Below, one piece after another: positions 57,977 to 64,000 of a stretch of DNA of 64,000 nucleotides. The stretch is taken from NCBI GenBank assembly GCA_022787565.1, contig JALFVN010000058.1, positions 1 through 64,000 on the forward strand, read 5' to 3'. The translations under genes and the position numbers were made by a program. The stretch comes from Clostridiales bacterium (GTDB lineage: Bacteria > Bacillota > Clostridia > Oscillospirales > Oscillospiraceae). A model generated the notes under the pieces. It did not search any database, was not told the DNA's origin, and saw nothing but the letters and a program-made list of their open reading frames with translations. Each line of letters begins with the position of its first letter. Position 1 is the first letter of the stretch.

Positions 57977-59053
57977 TCATACGCCTGAGGGGCAAGGCTC
58001 CTCCGGCGCGTCGATCTTCTCCGGCGGGCCGTAGAAGTCCAGGAGAAGGGCGGCAAACTTGTCGTGTACGCCGTGCTTTGCCGGAGCCTGAACGATGTTC
58101 ATTCCCGGGTTGTGGTTTCCCTCGATCAGCTCCAGCCTGCCCCCCGGCAGGATGGCCACGTCCCAGCCCACCACACGAAGGCAGGGCAGGGTCATGGAAG
58201 CCCGGCGGCACAGATCCACCACCTGATCCCAGCAGGGGATCTGCTGGTCCCGGAAGCGGACGCCGGTCATGGGGTGGCTCAGGTAGGTATTGCCGTGCTC
58301 ATCCAGACCGTCGGTGATGATGCGGCCGGTTTTGGGGTCGATCTCGCAGAAGATGCCGCCGCCGTGGGCGTTATCCACATGCAGCCCCTTGTTGCCCACC
58401 CGCAGTCCTGCGCCGAACACCTGGAAGCGCTCGCCGTTTCTGAAGGTGATGACCCGAAGGGTGTTGAGGGATTCGGGGTGGAAACGGGCCAGCGCAGGGT
58501 CAGATGCCAGAAACTCCTCCGCCAGATACCCCTTTTCCGAAAGCTCAGCGAAAAGCTCGTCCAGATCCTCTACATCCTCGATGTTCAGCTTCCTGAAGCC
58601 GATGCCCCAGCTGGAGAGCGGGGGCTTGAGGGCAATGGACCGGTGCTTTTCCAGAAAAGCGCCGAATTCCTCCGCCGTGGCCTCCGGCAGGTACAGCCAG
58701 TCCCGGCTGATAAATTCCGAAAAGCTTTTCAAAAAACAGACCTTATCCTTCAGATAGGGCTCGGAGGGGGCGTTGTAGGGCCGCATAAGGAGGGTGGCCT
58801 CCGTGTCGGTCAGGTACTTTTTCTGCTCGCTGAGAGGCAGGCCCGCAAAGCCGAAGATCGTGTACTCCGACATGGAGACCCGCTTTTCCGGGTTATTGCG
58901 GCGTACCTTCAGGTAATCGTAAAACAGCTTGTTTTCCGTAAAGCCCTCGGGCAGCTTCTGGATGCCCTTGACATAGGATTTGAATCTTTTCCGCAGAACG
59001 GGGTATGCTTTTATGCTCTTGAACAGCACATTTTCAGTCAGTATGTTTTTCAT
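57977..59053 (-). CDS. sugar-transfer-associated ATP-grasp protein
   Basis: A 358-residue ATP-grasp enzyme of the type found beside capsule and teichoic polymer genes. Visible ATP-grasp elements are SIALKPPLSSWGIGFRKL (Lys of the ATP lobe), YLAEEFL, TLRVITFRNGERF, DNAHGGGIFCEID, and near the end VVGWDVAILPGGRLELIEGNHNPGMNIVQ, which gives the metal-binding Glu and Asn. It probably makes an amide or other bond between a carboxylate and an amine with ATP. ATG at 59053 is chosen; GTG at 59062 is possible. It overlaps the next upstream gene by 20 bases. Confidence 0.82.
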   Translation of the reverse strand: MKNILTENVLFKSIKAYPVLRKRFKSYVKGIQKLPEGFTENKLFYDYLKVRRNNPEKRVSMSEYTIFGFAGLPLSEQKKYLTDTEATLLMRPYNAPSEPYLKDKVCFLKSFSEFISRDWLYLPEATAEEFGAFLEKHRSIALKPPLSSWGIGFRKLNIEDVEDLDELFAELSEKGYLAEEFLASDPALARFHPESLNTLRVITFRNGERFQVFGAGLRVGNKGLHVDNAHGGGIFCEIDPKTGRIITDGLDEHGNTYLSHPMTGVRFRDQQIPCWDQVVDLCRRASMTLPCLRVVGWDVAILPGGRLELIEGNHNPGMNIVQAPAKHGVHDKFAALLLDFYGPPEKIDAPEEPCPSGV

Positions 59054-60029
59054 CTTTTTCACCCAGACAGCTTAATATCAACGGGTATTTTCCAACCCTG
59101 TCAAACTGGATTATATTGCCTCCCGGCCAGTGATAATTGCCCTCGATCAGCTCCGGGCCGTCGGGGGTCAGGGCAATATCCCAGCCCACATAGCCCAGGC
59201 TGGGGGCCCTTTCCATGCCCTGCCGCGACAGCGTCTTCACTTCCGGCCAGAAGGGCAGCAGAAAGCCGGGCATGAAAAATTCCGTACCCGGGTGGCGCGT
59301 GAATTCCCGGATATCCCTGTTGTTCCGGCCCGGGCCGCACACCCGCCCGGTCTCCAGGTCAAGGGGGTAGGCCACGCCGCCGGAGTGGAAATTATCCGTC
59401 ACCGCGCCCACGCCGCCGCATTTCAGGCAGGCACCGATCAGACGGATGTCTCCCTTTGCGTCTCTCACGGCGTTGATGCGGACAGAATTGATGCAGGCAG
59501 GGTTGATTTCGCTCAGGGCAGGATGCTGCCGGATCACTTCTTCCAGCAGAAGCTTCTCCTCCCGGCAGCGGGTATAAAAGCCCCTCCTGTCCTCCGGGCA
59601 GCGGCGCTTTTCGATCCCCTTGCCCATGGTCCCGGCCACAGGTTTGATGATAAACTCCTCATGCCGGTCCAGAAAAGCGGTAAATTCTTCAAAGGAGCAG
59701 TCCGGAGCATACAGAAAGTCCCGCCTGACCAGACCGGAAAAGGCCCTGTTGAACAGGTCCTTGCGGCCCAGATTCTGTTTATCCTCTTTCGTGGCCTTGC
59801 GGTTCAGCGCGGTGTCCACCGCTTTGGAGCGGCCGGAGGTCAGATACGCTCCTCTCTGCCGCTGGCTCAGCTCATAGAAACGGAGGACCAGATAGTTCTC
59901 CGCCGAAGCGCCGTGGCGGAAAGAGCAGTACATTGAATCGAAAAAATAGTGAAGCAGGGAGCCGCCCCGCTGCTCATGCAAGCTGCGGCTTACGGCCCAG
60001 AGCTTTTTTGCGGCGTTCCATCTTGACAT
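59034..60029 (-). CDS. second sugar-transfer-associated ATP-grasp protein
   Basis: A 331-residue paralogue of the preceding product with the same order of motifs: FIIKPVAGTMGKGIEK, LLLEEVI, NSVRINAVRDAKGDIRL, TDNFHSGGVAYPLD, LGYVGWDIALTPDGPELIEGNYHWPGGNIIQ. The two differ strongly outside these motifs, so they probably ligate different groups in one pathway. It shares bases with both neighbours (1 base upstream, 20 downstream), so translation is coupled through the set. Confidence 0.82.
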   Translation of the reverse strand: MSRWNAAKKLWAVSRSLHEQRGGSLLHYFFDSMYCSFRHGASAENYLVLRFYELSQRQRGAYLTSGRSKAVDTALNRKATKEDKQNLGRKDLFNRAFSGLVRRDFLYAPDCSFEEFTAFLDRHEEFIIKPVAGTMGKGIEKRRCPEDRRGFYTRCREEKLLLEEVIRQHPALSEINPACINSVRINAVRDAKGDIRLIGACLKCGGVGAVTDNFHSGGVAYPLDLETGRVCGPGRNNRDIREFTRHPGTEFFMPGFLLPFWPEVKTLSRQGMERAPSLGYVGWDIALTPDGPELIEGNYHWPGGNIIQFDRVGKYPLILSCLGEKDEKHTD

Positions 60030-61111
60030 CAGGCTTCGCCGCCTTTTCCGTCCTGAATGATCCGGTGAACGTTTTCCCTGCCCAGAGCCTCAAGGCTCCG
60101 CCCATCCTTCCGCAGATCCCGGCCCAGAGCGGCGGAGGCCAGGGCGATCAGGGCGCTTGCCACCGGCGTGGGCACATCCAGTACCGCGCCCATGGACTCC
60201 AGCAGCACCAGCCCCTGGGATACGTCCTCGGTGATATAGCGGGAATTGACGCTGGTGGGCCCTTTGGCCCGGGTGGGCATGGCCGCGTAGTCGAAAAAGA
60301 CCTGCTTTGCGTCCCGCTCATCGTCCAGACTGTTTCTGAACTTGCAGGCCTCTACATAGGGTACCGGCGCGAAATTCAGGGCCCGAAGTACAGCCATCTT
60401 CTCCCCGTCCAGCTTTTCAAGGATGTTCCAGACGGAGGGGGTGAACACCTCGTGGTACATGCAGTAGTCGCCGCCTGTGGCCTCGATACGGGGAATACTC
60501 ATCACCGCGCCCACGGTGTGGACGATCATATTGGGGTTATGGAGCGCGGCCTCCGCCACACTTTCCAGCCAGGTAAAGGGCGTGCCCAGCCCCTCCAGCT
60601 TTTCCCGGGCCTTTTCCCGGGCGGCGGCAGGGTAGACGCCGATGGGGTTTCGCACATTGCGGAAGCCCACACGGAAGCGGCCGGGGGCGGAAATGCGCCC
60701 GTCGATGAAATTGCTCTCCGCCTCGGCCACGATCAGGCCGGGGACAGGGCAGCAGCTTAAAACATAGGCCGTGGACAGGTAGCCGGGGACAATGAGCAAA
60801 ATCTGTCCGGCGGACAGATAAGGCGCGATACGCGCCAACACCTGTTTATGATAGCCGGTCTGGGTGCAGAGGAGCACCACGTCCTTCCCCTGTATGTCCT
60901 TCAGCTCCCGGCTGAGATGGGCGATGCGGCAGGGCTTTTCCCGGCCGAACTCGTCCATGACCATCTCACCCCCGTGCTCCGTGAGCCAGGAGAAATTTTC
61001 GTCGTGGAGGGCGTGGGAGGTTTTGATCAGCGTGACCTCGTGTCCCCGGAAGGCGTAATCCGCCGCCAGGGCGCAGCCGCTGTTCCCCGCGCCTAAAACC
61101 GCGATTTTCAC
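60029..61111 (-). CDS. NAD/NADP octopine/nopaline dehydrogenase family enzyme
   Basis: A 360-residue dehydrogenase. The N-terminal Rossmann motif is KIAVLGAGNSGCALAADYAFRGHEVTLI. The C-terminal helical domain has ALHNPNMIVHTVGAVMS (a His near residue 200 is the usual catalytic one) and ALNFAPVPYVEACKFRNS. Family members reductively join an alpha-keto acid and an amino acid to give an opine. In a glycan cluster with three ATP-grasps it may make a lactyl- or carboxyethyl-amino acid substituent for the polymer. That is inference. It overlaps the TupA-like gene by 4 bases. Confidence 0.85.
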   Translation of the reverse strand: MKIAVLGAGNSGCALAADYAFRGHEVTLIKTSHALHDENFSWLTEHGGEMVMDEFGREKPCRIAHLSRELKDIQGKDVVLLCTQTGYHKQVLARIAPYLSAGQILLIVPGYLSTAYVLSCCPVPGLIVAEAESNFIDGRISAPGRFRVGFRNVRNPIGVYPAAAREKAREKLEGLGTPFTWLESVAEAALHNPNMIVHTVGAVMSIPRIEATGGDYCMYHEVFTPSVWNILEKLDGEKMAVLRALNFAPVPYVEACKFRNSLDDERDAKQVFFDYAAMPTRAKGPTSVNSRYITEDVSQGLVLLESMGAVLDVPTPVASALIALASAALGRDLRKDGRSLEALGRENVHRIIQDGKGGEA

Positions 61112-61992
61112 TGTATCTCCCCCTCCATCATTTTTCCAAACATCAGATCCGTCTCCGGCAGACGCTTGTTGTCCAGTGCGGCGGCGGGTGTAAAGGTCAT
61201 CTCGCCGAAGCGCACCTGCCCTTCTGTGATATACAGATCCACCCGCACAAAGGGGAAGCCCGCGCTGAGCTTATCCGCCGTGCGGAAAGCCTCCTCCAGG
61301 CCCTCCGGTCTGGGCGGTGCAAAGCCCTCCGGGGCGTTCTGCGAATCCCGGTTGATGGGCAGAAGCTGAAAATCCCTGTCAAAAAAATAGAAGCGGGGCC
61401 AGCCCTCTTCCCTTCCCATGCAGAGCATCACGCACCGGGCCTTGCCGTTGAAGCAGTAAAATTTATAGTCCTCGGGCAGCGTATCGCCCCCGATATATTC
61501 CTCAACAATCAGTTTCTTGGGGACATTGCGGTATTGCAGCTCGGAATAATAGGCCCAGAAGGGCTCCCGTCCCCATTTTTCAAGCTGTTTTTTTGCTGCC
61601 GGGATATCCAGCGCGGCCTTGTCCCGGCAGATCAGATTATAGCCGCAGCCAAAGTTCCATTTGATGGCAAAGCGCTCCGGCAGGGCGTCAAAATCGATGT
61701 CCTGTACCCGGTCAAACACGCCGATAAGCCTGTTCAGGGTCTCCCCACAGTCCCGCTCTGCCACAAAATCCCGTACCCGGTATTTGTCGGCGCACTGGCG
61801 CACCAGGGGGTCTGTGCCGTATTGCTCCAGCTTGCGCTTCAAAAGCTTTTCGTTCAGCGTCTCCGGGTCCTTCAGATTCACCCGGCGGCCGAATTTCTTC
61901 AAAAACAGCAGCTCCGTGTTCAGCCGGGGCGAAACATAGGACAAGGCTGCATAAAAGCCCCGGCTCAGGGTTCTGATCTTCTTCTTTTTCAC
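61108..61992 (-). CDS. TupA-like ATP-grasp protein
   Basis: A 294-residue protein matching the TupA-like ATP-grasp family, named after teichuronopeptide biosynthesis in alkaliphilic Bacillus. It has FGRRVNLKDPETLNEKLLKRKL at the N-terminus, ADKYRVRDFV, IKWNFGCGYNLICRDK, LIVEEYIGGDTLPEDYKFYCFNGKARCVMLC, and the C-terminal VRVDLYITEGQVRFGEMTFTPAAAL, which holds the metal-binding Glu and the family end. It is predicted to attach amino acids to a uronic-acid polymer. It lies 12 bases after the GT2 gene and is coupled to the dehydrogenase. Confidence 0.87.
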   Translation of the reverse strand: MKKKKIRTLSRGFYAALSYVSPRLNTELLFLKKFGRRVNLKDPETLNEKLLKRKLEQYGTDPLVRQCADKYRVRDFVAERDCGETLNRLIGVFDRVQDIDFDALPERFAIKWNFGCGYNLICRDKAALDIPAAKKQLEKWGREPFWAYYSELQYRNVPKKLIVEEYIGGDTLPEDYKFYCFNGKARCVMLCMGREEGWPRFYFFDRDFQLLPINRDSQNAPEGFAPPRPEGLEEAFRTADKLSAGFPFVRVDLYITEGQVRFGEMTFTPAAALDNKRLPETDLMFGKMMEGEIQ

Positions 61993-62004
61993 GGCGCTCC
62001 GTCC

Positions 62005-62919
62005 TCACTCTGCCACAGCGCAGCTGGGTATTTTATGGTGCTCCGCGTCGTGGCGCGTAACGGAAACCATCATTTCCTCTGCCGCTTCCAGAGACTGCTG
62101 CAAAGTGGCCGCCACGAATCTGGAGCGTTTGACAATGGAGCGGTACTCCATTTTGGAGGCTACATACTGATAGTGCTTGACGGTGATGGAGGGGTCGTAG
62201 CGGATGACCCGGTTTTCCCGGCGGCAGAGCCAGTCCAGGATCTCCATTTCGTAATACATAAAGGTCTTGCAGAAAAAGGGTTCCGGGTGATCCGTCAGAT
62301 ATCGTGCGGAGAAGATGACGCAGGAGCCGTGGAGGATCACGCCCTCGGCGGGTACGGAGCTGTCGATCTTCTGCCTGGCCCGGTTATACCGCTGGACCTG
62401 ACGCCAGAAGGCGGGGTTCCACTTCTCCCCGCTGCTGAGGAGCATCAGGATGGGGTTCTGGCTGCGCTTCACATAGGCCAGTTTCTTCCGGGTGGATTCC
62501 AGGGTGCAGCGGTGCAGGGATTTGGGGCTCTGGTGTATGCCGGAGAAAACGGAGACAATATCCGGCCCCAGAAGATCAAAGGGGTGCTCCTGATAGATTT
62601 TGGCAAGGCGAAGAGAGAAGTCCTGCTGCTCGATCTCCACATCGTTATTGAGCACCACGGTAAAATCCGGGCGCAGGTTTTCCCAGGCCCAGCGGACGCC
62701 CAGATTGTTGCCCCGGGCGAAGCCGGCGTTTTCGCCGTTCAGCAGTACGGTGACCAGAGGGTCGTCCCGGTACATTTCCTTCAGCCGGGGACCGGTGTCA
62801 TCGGGCGAGGCGTTATCCACAATGACAACGTGATTCTCGCCGCTGAGTTTTTTGATGCAGTCGGTACAGGTAACGGTGCTGTCAATGGCGCGGTAGTGGA
62901 GGATCACGAAAGCGTTCAT
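62005..62919 (-). CDS. GT2 glycosyltransferase
   Basis: A 304-residue WcaE/rhamnosyltransferase-like GT2. It begins AFVILHYRAIDSTVTCTDCIKKL, and has VVIVDNASPDDTGPRL, ENAGFARGNNLGVRWAW, VVLNNDVEI (the NND form of the DXD motif) and LHGSCVIFSARYL. It has a basic C-terminal stretch. It probably adds one sugar of the second polysaccharide. Confidence 0.9.
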   Translation of the reverse strand: MNAFVILHYRAIDSTVTCTDCIKKLSGENHVVIVDNASPDDTGPRLKEMYRDDPLVTVLLNGENAGFARGNNLGVRWAWENLRPDFTVVLNNDVEIEQQDFSLRLAKIYQEHPFDLLGPDIVSVFSGIHQSPKSLHRCTLESTRKKLAYVKRSQNPILMLLSSGEKWNPAFWRQVQRYNRARQKIDSSVPAEGVILHGSCVIFSARYLTDHPEPFFCKTFMYYEMEILDWLCRRENRVIRYDPSITVKHYQYVASKMEYRSIVKRSRFVAATLQQSLEAAEEMMVSVTRHDAEHHKIPSCAVAE

Positions 62920-62925
62920 AACTCT

Positions 62926-63798
62926 TCATCCTTTTTTCTTTCTTTGGGGGAGGAATGCTCTCGCCCTGTCTCCCAGATAGTATGCCAGGTCGTACCATTT
63001 ATGGCTGAGGGTAAAGCTTCTTCTGTAATGATCCGCGGCCCGGCCGGGGTCGGTCTTATGCAGCCGCTTCCCCATGCGCCGGTTCATCACCGCGTCGCTC
63101 TGGGGATATTGTTCATAGAGGGCCCTGTGCTTTTCGTAGAGATGGACCAGAGCGGGATAGGACTTGACGGCAAAGGAGATGCTGTCTCCCCCCACCTCCG
63201 AGTCGGCCAGAGCCTGGGGCAGGTAGCAGAGCCGGAAACCGGCAGCGGCCCGGATGGCAAAATCCCAGTCCTGATAGCGCCGGAAGCTCTCGTCAAAGCG
63301 CAGCTGCTCCCAGACGGCTTTTTTCATCAGCATGGTCTGGGTCCCGGCCCGATTTTCGGCCAGAAATTCCTCCAGAGCCTTTTCCGGGTGAAAAGCATGG
63401 ACCGGGAAGTAATAGCTGCTTCCGTCATGAGCAATGCGGTTCATGCCGCAAAAGCACAGATCCGCCCCGCTCTCCTCCAGCAGTCTCAGCTGCTTTTCCA
63501 GCTTTTCCGCATGCCAGGTGTCGTCGCTGTCCTGAAAGGCAAGCAGCTCCCCCGTGGCCCGCTCCGCGCCGTAGTTTCTGGCGTAGCATGCGCCCCGGTT
63601 CTGCTCATAGCGGAAATATTTTACCCGGGGATCGGAAAGGGCCGTAAAAAGCTCCTCCGTTCCGTCGGTGGAAGCGTCATCCACAACAATTACTTCAATA
63701 TGGGGGTAGCTCTGCCTCAGAACGCTCAAAAGGCAGGCGGGGAGCTTGTCCCGCCTGTTGTAACAGGGTATGACCACCGAGATCAGCTTTGTATCCAT
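62926..63798 (-). CDS. GT2 glycosyltransferase
   Basis: A 290-residue GT-A enzyme with ISVVIPCYNRRDKLPACLLSVL, VIVVDDASTDGTEELF, RGACYARNYGAERATGELLAFQDSDD (DXD) and RYQDWDFAIRAA as the catalytic-base region. The C-terminus is basic (PQRKKKG). It lies 6 bases upstream of the other GT2. Confidence 0.92.
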   Translation of the reverse strand: MDTKLISVVIPCYNRRDKLPACLLSVLRQSYPHIEVIVVDDASTDGTEELFTALSDPRVKYFRYEQNRGACYARNYGAERATGELLAFQDSDDTWHAEKLEKQLRLLEESGADLCFCGMNRIAHDGSSYYFPVHAFHPEKALEEFLAENRAGTQTMLMKKAVWEQLRFDESFRRYQDWDFAIRAAAGFRLCYLPQALADSEVGGDSISFAVKSYPALVHLYEKHRALYEQYPQSDAVMNRRMGKRLHKTDPGRAADHYRRSFTLSHKWYDLAYYLGDRARAFLPQRKKKG

Positions 63799-63817
63799 TC
63801 TCTCTATCCCCGCTGTT

Positions 63818-64000
63818 TTATCGCTGCGGCAGTGGGAAGCTCTCCCGCATCAGCTTTTTCTTTGTCTCTACCATGGAGGGGGTGATGGTGTACTCCGCCC
63901 CGATCTCTTTAATCGTGGGCACCCTGTCCGTTCTGATATCGCAGAGCAGATGAGGCACAGGATAGGCGGAATAATAATCGTCGAACTTATAGCCGTCGCC
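63818..64000 (-). CDS. C-terminal end of a gene cut by the window edge
   Basis: Only the last 60 codons are present: GDGYKFDDYYSAYPVPHLLC, then a stretch with RVPTIKEIGAEYTITPSMVE and KKKLMRESFPLPQR. I do not recognise it. Its spacing (19 bases) and strand place it in the same surface-polymer cluster. Confidence 0.6.
   Translation of the reverse strand, partial: GDGYKFDDYYSAYPVPHLLCDIRTDRVPTIKEIGAEYTITPSMVETKKKLMRESFPLPQR

Noticed and set aside
61534..63885. 783-codon plus-strand ORF
   Set aside because: Antisense to three well-supported genes; arises from GC-rich third positions.

Overview
The window looks like chromosomal DNA of a Gram-positive, anaerobic member of the Bacillota, class Clostridia, probably a gut Oscillospiraceae/Ruminococcaceae-type bacterium. 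Supporting this are a SCIFF ranthipeptide with its radical SAM maturase, a Firmicutes-style PlsY, sodium-coupled amino acid transporters, a DUF362 protein, a glycogen operon, a WXG/LXG-like secreted toxin cassette and Tn1549-like conjugative element debris. Most of the window is GC-rich. Several stretches (about 11.4-12.5, 15.2-16.6 and 29.9-32.0 kb) are visibly AT-rich. The assignment is by gene content only.

Layout. 0-11.4 kb is mostly core metabolism: a possible structured RNA, plsY, an auxin-carrier-type permease, a small Nif11-like protein, NSS and BrnQ amino acid transporters, a TetR regulator divergent from a glycosyltransferase/PlsY-paralogue pair, a truncated cstA, tRNA-Thr and tRNA-Tyr, a GH25 lysozyme and tRNA-Leu. 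11.4-12.5 kb has no gene and carries short tandem repeats. 12.5-31.4 kb is a Wzx/Wzy-type surface-polysaccharide locus, all on the plus strand. It holds the initiating sugar transferase, a GT4, an EpsG/Wzy-like polymerase, a phosphocholine module (licA, licC, BCCT transporter, licD), seven more glycosyltransferases, a pyruvyl transferase, a membrane-anchored GH88/GH105-like hydrolase and a flippase. It is interrupted at 14.2-15.2 kb by the corpse of a conjugative-transposon gene and ends in a GT14 fragment.

32-40.4 kb holds a DUF362 gene behind a MerR-type promoter, then the most unusual unit of the window. This is a minus-strand four-gene set: a ribbon-helix-helix regulator, a 1318-residue protein (zinc ribbon, TIR, transmembrane helix, fourteen RCC1-like repeats), an SPFH/zinc-ribbon protein, and a membrane/coiled-coil protein. 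40.4-50.4 kb carries a YdcZ-like permease, the SCIFF pair, a PLP decarboxylase, a WXG-like/zincin toxin cassette with a lipoprotein, remains of a response-regulator locus, a PNPOx-like protein, a cysteine hydrolase and a MATE pump.

50.6-64 kb is all on the minus strand. A glgB-glgA-GH13 glycogen operon is followed upstream by a second surface-polymer cluster: two GT2 enzymes, a TupA-like ATP-grasp, an octopine-dehydrogenase-family enzyme, two sugar-transfer-type ATP-grasps and a UDP-glucose dehydrogenase. That cluster suggests a uronic-acid glycan decorated with amino acids or opine-like groups. Dispersed palindromic intergenic repeats occur at 8.3, 32.1 and 48.3 kb. Decayed genes (cstA, the transposon relic, GT14, the response regulator) mark a region with repeated insertion and deletion.
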